A stretch of DNA of 13,244 bases from Candidatus Eiseniibacteriota bacterium (lineage in GTDB: Bacteria > Arandabacterota > Arandabacteria > JAGLYR01). The stretch spans positions 1 to 13,244 of the forward strand of contig JAGLYR010000235.1 in NCBI GenBank assembly GCA_023132135.1, written 5' to 3'. This document shows, in pieces, positions 6,799-13,244 of this stretch (position 1 is its first letter; every line of letters starts with the position of its first letter). The position numbers and the translations under genes are program-made. The notes beneath the pieces were generated by a model. That model had not been told where the DNA came from. It saw only the letters and a program-made list of their open reading frames with translations, and ran no database searches.

Positions 6799-7965
6799 AT
6801 GGACAAAAGTGAAACCGCTCAGAAAATAGACTCTCTGCCACGGTGTAAGGTGAAGACGCTCATCTTCGGTATGACCCTCTCCGTACTAGGCGTACTAGCT
6901 GCCGTCCTCGCCACAGAGATCGGTCTCAGACTTCTTAACCCACTCGAAAACATCCCGCAACGGGAGTTTAGCCCCTATCTCGGCTGGCGGGGGAGACCGA
7001 ATCTTACTTGCGTGCTTGCCGAGAAGCATTTCCGCATCCGTATCTCGCAGAATTCGTATGGCTTTCGCGATGCAGAAAGAAGCTTTGATCGACCGGCAGG
7101 GAGCCGACGCGTCTTGTGCTTGGGTGACTCCTTCACGTGGGGGTGGGGGGTAGAGCAGAACGACATATATACCCGGGTGCTCGAGAATGCTCTGAAGGAT
7201 CGCGCAGAGCCGTGGGAGGTCGTAAACGCAGGAGTGGGAGGGTATAGCACAGACCATCTTTTGCTGTACCTACGGAGACAAGGCCGCCGCATCTCTCCGA
7301 ATGTGGTAATCTACCAGGTGGCCAAAAATGATGTTACCGCCGGGAATACGCTACATATCTCAGAGGGTATTTACCAGAAACCCTTTTTCAGGCTCTTGGA
7401 GGACGGCTGCCTGTCTCTTGAAAACTGTCCTGTCCCTCCCCTCTTATTCTGGAACCGTATGAAATATGCTGTGTCCCGGCATAGTCGGCTAGCCTATTTC
7501 CTGAAGCACCGCATCCATGCCGCATGGTTGTGGCGTCGATCAAAATATGTGGCGCAAAAGGTTCCCACAAACACGGAGGAGTCGTCAGGCGCCATCAGCT
7601 ATTCCTTTCGCCTCTTTGCTGCCCTCGTGTCTGAGCTGCAAAGTGAATGTGACTTGCTTGAAGCGAACATGGTGCTCCTCATCGATTTCCCGTTCTCGGA
7701 GGAAGAGCTAGACTACTGGAGAGATAGATGTGCCGCTGTCAACACTCATTTCCTAGTGCCGTATTTTGAACGCAGAGAACGTGAAACCAACATATCCGCA
7801 AGAATCCCAAATGACGGCCATTGGAGCAAGAGCGGCCATCAGTGGGTGGCCGAGTATGTCGCGTCACGTGTGATAACTGATGTACACAGACAGACGCCAA
7901 CGGTGGCTGGTGGTCCTGGTGGCGGTGCCTTTCATCTGGAATCTGATCTAGAGACGACGAGATAG
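6799..7965 (+). CDS. Membrane-anchored SGNH/GDSL-family hydrolase or acyltransferase (copy 1)
   Basis: A 388-residue protein with one N-terminal membrane segment (about 20-41) and an extracytoplasmic SGNH domain. The signature blocks are visible: LCLGDSFTWG with nucleophile Ser111, the oxyanion glycine in NAGVGG (143-148), KND with Asn177, and the C-terminal NDGHWSKSGH with Asp339/His341. Such enzymes make or break acyl esters on lipids or glycans; AlgX/PatB-like members transfer acetyl groups to exopolysaccharide. The substrate is not shown. The tail after about residue 365 (GGPGGG) is probably disordered. The start ATG 6799 has only a weak ribosome site; an in-frame GTG at 6850 would remove 17 residues but keep the TM. 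It is paralogous to the convergent gene 8039-9133, with 73 bp between them. Confidence 0.85.
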   Translation: MDKSETAQKIDSLPRCKVKTLIFGMTLSVLGVLAAVLATEIGLRLLNPLENIPQREFSPYLGWRGRPNLTCVLAEKHFRIRISQNSYGFRDAERSFDRPAGSRRVLCLGDSFTWGWGVEQNDIYTRVLENALKDRAEPWEVVNAGVGGYSTDHLLLYLRRQGRRISPNVVIYQVAKNDVTAGNTLHISEGIYQKPFFRLLEDGCLSLENCPVPPLLFWNRMKYAVSRHSRLAYFLKHRIHAAWLWRRSKYVAQKVPTNTEESSGAISYSFRLFAALVSELQSECDLLEANMVLLIDFPFSEEELDYWRDRCAAVNTHFLVPYFERRERETNISARIPNDGHWSKSGHQWVAEYVASRVITDVHRQTPTVAGGPGGGAFHLESDLETTR

Positions 7966-7979
7966 TGCCGAGAGTCCAT

Positions 7980-8003
7980 GGGACAATGGGACAGAGGGAC
8001 AGA
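7980..8003. repeat. Three tandem GGGACANN octamers between the convergent genes
   Basis: GGGACAAT, GGGACAGA and GGGACAGA lie head to tail directly after the first SGNH gene, and the third starts repeat copy B. GGGACAG strings of this kind are common next to REP-associated transposase remnants, which fits the neighbouring repeat. Confidence 0.5.
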
Positions 8004-8087
8004 ACCCTCATTAGTAGAACCAGTTACCCACCTTGGACTTACGACCTTTCGTCTTTGGTCTGAGTGATCGGCCCAGCATCTTCTCCA
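7996..8087 (-). repeat. Repeat copy B, forming the 3' end of the second SGNH gene
   Basis: Aligns ungapped with 6517-6608 (81 of 92 identical). On the minus strand a 25-codon frame (8088-8011) reads through LGRSLRPKTKGRKSK to a TAA, like the tail of a Y1/REP-associated transposase. A second frame supplies GEDAGPITQTKDERS and the TAA stop of the SGNH gene. Identity with copy A stops abruptly at 8087, inside the coding sequence. Confidence 0.65.
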
Positions 8088-9133
8088 TCCGCTCTCAAAC
8101 CTACAACGAAGTCTTTGAGAATACGGCCGGTCAATCGGTGCCCTGCTGGATTCCAGTGGCCGTCCAGTGGGAAGTAGTTCTCGATTCCCGATTGCCCCTC
8201 CTCCAGGAAACGCGCAGACAGATCGACGTATGGAATCGCAGTTGCTTTGACGAACTCGATCAAAGAGGCCGTCTGTCTTGGCGGATCGCTGCCGTCGGCA
8301 TGGGGAACCACCATCACGGCGAATACAATGTTCTTCGCCCTGCAAGTTTCGCAGAGGGCCGTCAACAGATGTCGTGTGAGATTCTCGGCTCTCGGCATGG
8401 CAGTCTCAGCGCGGACGGGATCTCTGGTTCTCACCTCTCGGGAATATATGTAGTTGGCAATCCTTCGCCTCATGAAGGTGAAGAGGTGGAACCGGCTGGA
8501 CAGGATACGATAGCCGGGCAGGCGAAGCATCGCTTCACGGAGTTTGACCGGGTCGGGCAAGCGCGCGTCCTGTTTGACCAACCGTCCATCCTGAAGTCGA
8601 TAGAGCCCCACCCCGGCATTGTCGAAGAAGTCATTCGCGCCGCAGAAGCAGAGTAGCACAAGATCCGGATCGTACTTGTAGCCTTCAGCATTGAAATAGG
8701 CCAGCTGGTGCGCCGTGCCCGTGCGGTCCACTCCCGCGTTGATCACCTCCCAACACCCGTCACTGCCGGTTTCCTGGTTCAAGAGGTTCTCCAGTACCTT
8801 TGGGAAGACCTCGTGTTGCTCTACGCCGTGACCAAAGGTAAAGGAGTCTCCCAGGCAGAGAATCCGCCGGGTGTTCTCTGGTTTCTCGTAGGGATACTCC
8901 CTGTCGCGAAGGCCCTTGGAGTTAATGGCAGTGCTGGTCTTGAACTCGGGGCTGTCAATGCTGCCCTTTCCGCCCGGGATGTTTCGATGTCCCAGCTCTC
9001 GGTCCCAGGTGTTGATGTGCACGCTGAAATGCTGCTGAGGTCGGAAAAGTCTGAATCCGATTTCCAGGATTCCTACGGTAAATACAATCGCCAGCAAGAC
9101 CAGCAGTAACCGTGAAGCGATCTTTGTCAACAT
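8039..9133 (-). CDS. Membrane-anchored SGNH/GDSL-family hydrolase or acyltransferase (copy 2)
   Basis: A 364-residue protein with an N-terminal membrane anchor (about 5-27) and the SGNH blocks ILCLGDSFTFG (Ser97), INAGVD (131-136), GANDFFD (Asn167) and PLDGHWNPAGH (Asp324/His326). The shared stretches GVEQ, VLENL, WEV(I/V)NAG and DGHW show it is a paralog of the gene at 6799. It is probably periplasmic or outer-surface facing and acts on acyl esters of lipid or glycan. ATG 9133 lies 9 nt from GGAGG; an upstream in-frame GTG (9139) is only 3 nt from it, so ATG is preferred. The last 15-16 residues lie inside repeat copy B, and their DNA is nearly identical to non-coding DNA at 6560-6608, so the tail was probably acquired from a mobile-element remnant. 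The catalytic domain is complete before it. Confidence 0.87.
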   Translation of the reverse strand: MLTKIASRLLLVLLAIVFTVGILEIGFRLFRPQQHFSVHINTWDRELGHRNIPGGKGSIDSPEFKTSTAINSKGLRDREYPYEKPENTRRILCLGDSFTFGHGVEQHEVFPKVLENLLNQETGSDGCWEVINAGVDRTGTAHQLAYFNAEGYKYDPDLVLLCFCGANDFFDNAGVGLYRLQDGRLVKQDARLPDPVKLREAMLRLPGYRILSSRFHLFTFMRRRIANYIYSREVRTRDPVRAETAMPRAENLTRHLLTALCETCRAKNIVFAVMVVPHADGSDPPRQTASLIEFVKATAIPYVDLSARFLEEGQSGIENYFPLDGHWNPAGHRLTGRILKDFVVGLRADGEDAGPITQTKDERS

Positions 9134-9178
9134 GACCACTGCCCTCCGGCTTGAATCGGGGCTCGCCGTTTGCCGTCC

Positions 9179-9212
9179 ATCCCGCTCCGGCGTTCTCCCA
9201 TTGGAGCGGGAT
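9179..9212. promoter_or_regulatory. Hairpin in the 5' leader of the second SGNH gene
   Basis: ATCCCGCTCC (9179-9188) and GGAGCGGGAT (9203-9212) form a perfect 10-bp stem with a 14-nt loop. It lies between the predicted start (about 9224) and ATG 9133 on the minus strand. No T-run follows on either strand, so a simple terminator is unlikely; it may be an operator or an RNA control element. Confidence 0.5.
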
Positions 9213-9230
9213 ATTCACAAGTTCCAAATT

Positions 9231-9259
9231 ATGATACGATGATCAATTTGAAAAATCAA
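9231..9259 (-). promoter_or_regulatory. Sigma-70-type promoter of the second SGNH gene
   Basis: On the minus strand, TTGATT (9259-9254), a 17-bp spacer and TATCAT (9236-9231), in an AT-rich patch that stands out from the surrounding GC-rich DNA. The leader to ATG 9133 would be about 90 nt and includes the 9179-9212 hairpin. Confidence 0.55.
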
Positions 9260-9460
9260 GAGGCGATTGCTTCAGGCTAGGCGGTGTTTCCATTCGCTCT
9301 CAAACCTGATTTTCGTGTACCTGCACATCGATATGTTGTAGAATGCAACTACCAGCCGGACAGAATGCTTCTCTATCTGCCTGCGGCGGCGGTCTGGCTG
9401 GAACCTCATTGGCCCTCCCATGTAGATCAGCGGAGGCGATCCTTGTTAGAAGGGCTGCGC

Positions 9461-10528
9461 ATGTCCGACCGGATGTATGGACAGTTCATCCGCTGGCTGA
9501 CGGTGGTGTTCCTGTACGTGTCTGTGGCCAGTGTTGTGCTGGTCGTATCCCTCCTAAGGCCCGGGGTGCATGTTGGCAAGGGCACCTTCGTCGACATGAT
9601 CCATGGAGAGGCGCACAGGCCCTACGTCTACAGAACCCTTTTGCCAAGTCTTGTGAGAGCTGTTGGGGATGCAAGTGAACCAATACTTGCTGCCCGCCAG
9701 GTGGATAGGAACGATACCGTGATCGCCGGACTTGCGCATCGAATACTGTGGCGTACAAAGGCACCGAAGTCTGCCTTCGAGCACAAGTACGAATATGGAG
9801 TTTGTTTCGCCATACAGTTCCTGTGCATCCTCGGGTTTGGCGTCTTGCTCAAGCTCCTGAGCGACGCCGTCTACCCTGATTTCCCCGGGTTCGTTTCAAT
9901 TCTTGGGCCCGTCATAGCCCTTTCCGTCATACCCCCCATGTTCTTTCGGTATGGCCAATACATATACGATCCCATGACCTTGTTCCTGTTCGCCCTGTGT
10001 GTTTACTTGATCCTCGTGAGACGTCACGTGGCGTATGTCGCTGTGTTCACGATTGCTGTCTTCAACAAGGAGACAGCGATTCTGCTCATTCCGGTATTCG
10101 CTCTTCGAGAAAGAGGGCTGATTCCATGGAGACGCCTGGTGGCGCTGACCCTGCTTCAGGCTCTGCTATACGTGTGTGTCAAGTTATGGCTAGCGCATCT
10201 GTATCGTGAGAACCCAGGTTCATTCGTCGAGTTTCACCTGCTGGACCACAACGTGAAGCTTGTGACGAATCCCGAGTTCTATGTCAGGAATCTCATTGTC
10301 CTGGTTCCGATTGTGACGCTGATTACACACCGCTGGAAGGAGAAACCTGTCTTTCTCCGTCACAGCCTGGTAGCTTGCTCCATTCCCCTTGTTACTTTGG
10401 CGACGTTTCTGGGCTTTGTTGATGAGCTGAGAGGATACTACGAGTTGTACCCGTTCGTGTATCTTCTGGCACTTCCCACACTTGTGGAGGTTTTGGGTAT
10501 CGGTGTCGTGGAGAAGGAGAGTAGGTAG
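9461..10528 (+). CDS. Polytopic membrane protein, possible GT-C-like glycosyltransferase (paralog 1)
   Basis: A 355-residue protein with roughly eight hydrophobic spans (first at about 13-32, last near 332-348). Landmarks are RPYVYRTLLP (53-62) in the first extracytoplasmic loop, FNKETAILL (201-209), KPVFLR (295-300) and VDELRGYYELYP (320-331). These recur in the next gene and in uncharacterised bacterial membrane proteins that often neighbour glycosyltransferases; I do not recognise a named family. The frame is open from 9284, but MSDRMYGQF at 9461, with AGAAGGG upstream, precedes TM1 directly and is the better start. It lies 27 bp ahead of its paralog and is clearly co-transcribed. A role in lipid-linked sugar transfer or surface-glycan assembly is inferred from topology and neighbours only. 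Confidence 0.75.
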   Translation: MSDRMYGQFIRWLTVVFLYVSVASVVLVVSLLRPGVHVGKGTFVDMIHGEAHRPYVYRTLLPSLVRAVGDASEPILAARQVDRNDTVIAGLAHRILWRTKAPKSAFEHKYEYGVCFAIQFLCILGFGVLLKLLSDAVYPDFPGFVSILGPVIALSVIPPMFFRYGQYIYDPMTLFLFALCVYLILVRRHVAYVAVFTIAVFNKETAILLIPVFALRERGLIPWRRLVALTLLQALLYVCVKLWLAHLYRENPGSFVEFHLLDHNVKLVTNPEFYVRNLIVLVPIVTLITHRWKEKPVFLRHSLVACSIPLVTLATFLGFVDELRGYYELYPFVYLLALPTLVEVLGIGVVEKESR

Positions 10529-10555
10529 CCAGGTACTCTAGGGAGTCGCAAGGTC

Positions 10556-11680
10556 ATGGGTGGTGCTCAGGACAATAGTGCGAAGCCTTGGAAACCTAAA
10601 CCGGTTCGTCTGAAAGATGATGAAGTGACAAGCGTCGATCAAGGTTGCCCTAGCTGCAATCCCTCGAAGGACGCAGGGCCGGACTCGCGCAACGGTATTC
10701 TCAGATTCTCCGGTCCCTGCATCCTCGCTCTGTACCTCCTCCTATCCGTCCTGTTCGCCAATTTCTACTTCCAGACCACCATTGAATGGACCCCCGACGA
10801 CTTCAGCGCGTACACCTATTCCTCTGAACGCTATCACTGGAATCCCGTGTTCCGATTCCGTGTACTCGTGCCTCTTCTCGCGAGGGGCGTTGATTGCGTT
10901 CTCGGAGTCAATCTTCAATGGATGTATCAAGCTCTCGCGGGGCTCTGTGTTTTCGGATCGCTGATCGCGTATCGCAGGTATCTGTCGAATTTCCTGCGCG
11001 CGGACTTCTCGAGCATCCTCTCCGTCGCGATCGTCTATCCCATGCTCTGGAACTTCTGTCTTCTGAATAAGATCTACTTCCCTTTTGACCTGCCGGGGTT
11101 GCTGTTCTTCGTGATGGGTTGTCACTTCATTTACCGCAGGAATTGGGGAGCATACTACCCCACACTTGCCCTTGCGACTCTGAACCGAGAAACCTCCTGT
11201 TTCCTCATGTTTATCTTCCTTGTCTGCCTGTATAGGAAGATGGCAGCCAGGAGACTAGTCTGGCACTTGCTTGCGCAAACGGCGCTGTGGATAAGCCTGC
11301 GGTGCTTAGTGTTTCTCATTGTAGGTGACTATTCCGAAGTGCTCCCCAAACTCACGATCGCTTTCAACGCGAGAGTCATACTTGATATGTTGACCCTTCG
11401 CGGTAACGGTCTCAAAGACTGGGTTAAGCTGGGACTTGCCTTCGGGGGCATCTGGTGGGCGCTCCCCCGGGTCATACGCGGCCAGCCGGTTTTCCTCAAG
11501 CGGTGCCTGCTGGTGGTGGTTCCGTTTGTCATAGCAGTGGGCCTCAAGGGCGTTGTTGACGAGGTGAGGGTCTACGCAGAGCTCATTCCCATTGTGCTTA
11601 CACCCGTCGTCGTCGCGGTCGCTGCGGAGTTGGGTGGGACCAGATCTGGCCTGAGTGCAGATGATAGAGGCCGGGAGTAA
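10556..11680 (+). CDS. Polytopic membrane protein, possible GT-C-like glycosyltransferase (paralog 2)
   Basis: A 374-residue protein with a hydrophilic N-terminal stretch of about 50 residues (containing CPSC, 31-34) and then about eight membrane spans. Its landmarks line up with the preceding protein: FRFRVLVPLLAR (99-110), TLNRETSCFL (208-217), QPVFLK (310-315) and VVDEVRVYAELIP (333-345). The two genes are therefore a tandem duplication that has diverged widely. The conserved charged residues (Arg in the first loop, N-[KR]-E-T, D-E-[LV]-R ... E-L-x-P) are candidates for a shared active or binding site. ATG 10556 has GGGAG about 10 nt upstream; if the hydrophilic extension is false, an in-frame GTG near 10625 is an alternative. 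The C-terminal tail after about residue 358 is polar. It is probably in one transcript with the gene before it and perhaps the one after. Confidence 0.78.
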   Translation: MGGAQDNSAKPWKPKPVRLKDDEVTSVDQGCPSCNPSKDAGPDSRNGILRFSGPCILALYLLLSVLFANFYFQTTIEWTPDDFSAYTYSSERYHWNPVFRFRVLVPLLARGVDCVLGVNLQWMYQALAGLCVFGSLIAYRRYLSNFLRADFSSILSVAIVYPMLWNFCLLNKIYFPFDLPGLLFFVMGCHFIYRRNWGAYYPTLALATLNRETSCFLMFIFLVCLYRKMAARRLVWHLLAQTALWISLRCLVFLIVGDYSEVLPKLTIAFNARVILDMLTLRGNGLKDWVKLGLAFGGIWWALPRVIRGQPVFLKRCLLVVVPFVIAVGLKGVVDEVRVYAELIPIVLTPVVVAVAAELGGTRSGLSADDRGRE

Positions 11681-11833
11681 ATGCCTCCGCCGATATCACA
11701 TCACTATGCATGATTGTCGAAAACGAAATAGCTTGCGGTCGGTCTACATAAGTGATAGAGTTCTGTCAGAGAGGATCAATGACGGTGCAGTACTCCGTTC
11801 TGCATGGTGCACATCGCAGACTGGACGCTACCG

Positions 11834-13244
11834 ATGCCGAGCCCTGAGCTGAAAGCCATCGAGCGAACGCCGCCGTTTTCCAATGGGAGCATTGCGAAGG
11901 CAACTAGCGGCCAATCAGCTGATAGATCTCCCTGTGAGAGCTATGCCCGGATCGCACTGATGATGATACTCGTCGGAGTGGCGGTCCGAGTGCTGATGAT
12001 GGTCCTCGCAAAAGGGACTCTGATCGACGATGCCTATATCTCGCTCCGATATGCCCGGAATCTCTGCGTCGGCCGAGGGATGGTTTACAACGTCGGCGAA
12101 CATGTGCTGGGCGCGCCTCCCCTTTATGTAGTCGTCCTTGGATTCCTGTGGCAAGTCGAGAAGCTTGTCTTCGGCAGCAGCGGGGAGCACATCGGCTATT
12201 TCGTCTCGGGTCTGAACGTGCTGCTGACGGGATGGGCCGGCTGGCTCCTCTTCAGATTGGTGCGACCGACGCCTCGCTATCTTTCGCTCCTCCCTCTGAT
12301 GATCTTCTGCTTGTATCTTCCGTTCACCGATAACGGCACAACCGGGATGGAGACTCCCCTGTTCATCCTCATGCTGCTCTTATCGTTGTACCTGCTCGAG
12401 GGACGAAGGGACTGGATCGCCTCGGTTGTGCTGGGTTGTGCGGTTCTAGTCCGGGCCGAGGGGGTGCTTTGGATTGCTTGCGTACTCCTTTCGCGGCGAT
12501 TGCGGGGCAAAAGGTTGAGCCTTGGGCTGATTGTACCCTTGGGCATGATCGGCGCGGGCTGGGCCGTGTTCGGCACCCTGTACTATGGGTCTCCGATTCC
12601 CCAGAACGCGCTGGCCAAAAGCGGGTGGATCGTAGGTATGTGGGGGAGCGAAGGGCTGTTCGGGCACGGGTGGAAGATTCTGCGGGCGTTCACACTGGTG
12701 CCAAGCGGTGGGGCGGCCGGAGCAAGCTTGTTGGAGGTTGTCTTGGTCTCGGGAGGCACTCTGGTTCTCTCCTCCTTGTTCATGGTCGGGATGGTGAGGC
12801 TCTTTCGCCGGCGAAATCGAGACCTGGTGTGGGGATTTTTCTTCGTCTTCAGTGTCCTGTTCTTCATCCTGGGTCGCGGGGCAACGTGGCCCAGCTGGTA
12901 CGCCATACCTCCGGGGCTTTCCTTTGCAATCGTCGTGTCGCACGGCCTCTCTGTCCTGTTAGAAAGCGACAATCTGAGGTCGTGGAGAAGGTGGAACAGC
13001 GGAAGACTCGGCCCGGTTTTGGGTATCGGTCTCTTTATCTTGCTGCTCGTCGGATCTTTAGTCGTCTGGCAGCACAAGAGACTGCCCTACTATGAGATCC
13101 TCAGGCATGGCTACGGAGCTACCGGGGAATATCTGGCCTCAGTAGCGGAGGACCAACGCCTCTTCGTGAACGAGATCGGCTACATCGGGTTCCTGGCGGA
13201 CCGGTATATCTATGACGCTGGCGGTATGGTGACAAAGGACATTC
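11834..13244 (+). CDS. GT-C superfamily membrane glycosyltransferase, partial (runs off the window)
   Basis: The reading frame stays open from ATG 11834 for 470 codons to the window edge; the 3' end is missing. After TM1 (about 40-60) comes IDDAYISLRYARNLCVGRGMV (start 64), with the acidic pair Asp65-Asp66 expected at the GT-C active site, and then VYNVGEHVLGAPPLYV. Further family marks are NGTTGMETPLF (167-177), VRAEG (206-210), SPIPQNALAKSG, and a late soluble-loop segment EIGYIGFLADRYIYDAGG. These match the family of polyprenyl-phosphate-sugar-dependent glycosyltransferases related to AftB-like and PMT/ArnT-type enzymes, which add sugars on the outer face of the inner membrane. The start is uncertain: an in-frame ATG at 11804 also lacks a clear ribosome site. 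It lies about 150 bp after the paralog pair, on the same strand. Confidence 0.85.
   Translation, partial: MPSPELKAIERTPPFSNGSIAKATSGQSADRSPCESYARIALMMILVGVAVRVLMMVLAKGTLIDDAYISLRYARNLCVGRGMVYNVGEHVLGAPPLYVVVLGFLWQVEKLVFGSSGEHIGYFVSGLNVLLTGWAGWLLFRLVRPTPRYLSLLPLMIFCLYLPFTDNGTTGMETPLFILMLLLSLYLLEGRRDWIASVVLGCAVLVRAEGVLWIACVLLSRRLRGKRLSLGLIVPLGMIGAGWAVFGTLYYGSPIPQNALAKSGWIVGMWGSEGLFGHGWKILRAFTLVPSGGAAGASLLEVVLVSGGTLVLSSLFMVGMVRLFRRRNRDLVWGFFFVFSVLFFILGRGATWPSWYAIPPGLSFAIVVSHGLSVLLESDNLRSWRRWNSGRLGPVLGIGLFILLLVGSLVVWQHKRLPYYEILRHGYGATGEYLASVAEDQRLFVNEIGYIGFLADRYIYDAGGMVTKDI

Larger units (their letters stand above)
9134..9460. other. Divergent intergenic region
   Basis: These 327 bp separate the minus-strand SGNH gene from the plus-strand membrane-protein pair. 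They hold a minus-strand promoter (9231-9259) and a hairpin (9179-9212). The plus frame is open through 9284-9460, but that part lacks membrane-protein character and has no ribosome site, so I treat it as non-coding. I found no convincing plus-strand promoter. Confidence 0.5.

Noticed and set aside
8033-8656. 207-codon plus-strand frame opposite the second SGNH gene
   Set aside because: The SGNH gene on the minus strand has all catalytic motifs; this frame is its shadow.
9284-9460. Extending the first membrane-protein paralog to ATG 9284
   Set aside because: The added 59 residues have no membrane segment, no match to the paralog and no ribosome site; ATG 9461 is better placed.
12446-13077. 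Two minus-strand frames of about 165 codons near the right end
   Set aside because: They are Pro/Arg/Gln-rich complements of the GT-C gene, which is supported by family motifs.

Overview
This window reads as a piece of a Gram-negative (diderm) bacterial chromosome of moderately high GC. The organism is probably one of the poorly cultured lineages around the FCB superphylum (Eisenbacteria- or Krumholzibacteriota-like). That placement rests on a beta-helix surface protein with a FlgD-like/por-type C-terminal sorting domain, on outer-membrane barrel and LolA-like genes, and on general style. It is an inference, not a marker-gene result. No tRNA, rRNA, CRISPR array or intact transposase was seen.

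Left block (minus strand, 255-4311): a compact four-gene operon read right to left. It encodes a LolD/MacB-type ABC ATPase, an FtsX/LolE-type permease, a periplasmic LolA-like carrier and a predicted outer-membrane beta-barrel. The genes overlap by 8 bp, are separated by 58 bp, then overlap by 4 bp, with good ribosome-binding sites. A TTGACA promoter with a 15-bp palindrome in its spacer lies upstream. Together they look like an inner-membrane extractor, a periplasmic chaperone and an outer-membrane partner for lipid or lipoprotein traffic. The operon ends in a 180-bp imperfect palindrome (78-256).

Middle (4597-6453, plus): divergent from that operon and behind a near-consensus promoter is a secreted right-handed beta-helix protein. 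It has about ten CTFSGNTA-type rungs and a C-terminal sorting domain.

Right block (6799 to the window end): two paralogous membrane-anchored SGNH/GDSL hydrolases or acyltransferases face each other (6799-7965 plus, 8039-9133 minus). They are followed on the plus strand by two paralogous polytopic membrane proteins (9461-10528, 10556-11680) and the first 470 codons of a GT-C glycosyltransferase (11834 onward, cut by the window edge). Lipid-linked sugar transfer plus extracytoplasmic ester chemistry suggests a small surface-glycan assembly or decoration locus; no gene in the window fixes the substrate.

The region also carries mobile-element debris. A roughly 92-bp sequence occurs at 6517-6608 and again at 7996-8087 (81 of 92 bases identical). 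In one reverse frame it resembles the C-terminus of a REP-associated (Y1/IS200-like) transposase. The second copy forms the last codons and stop of the minus-strand SGNH gene.
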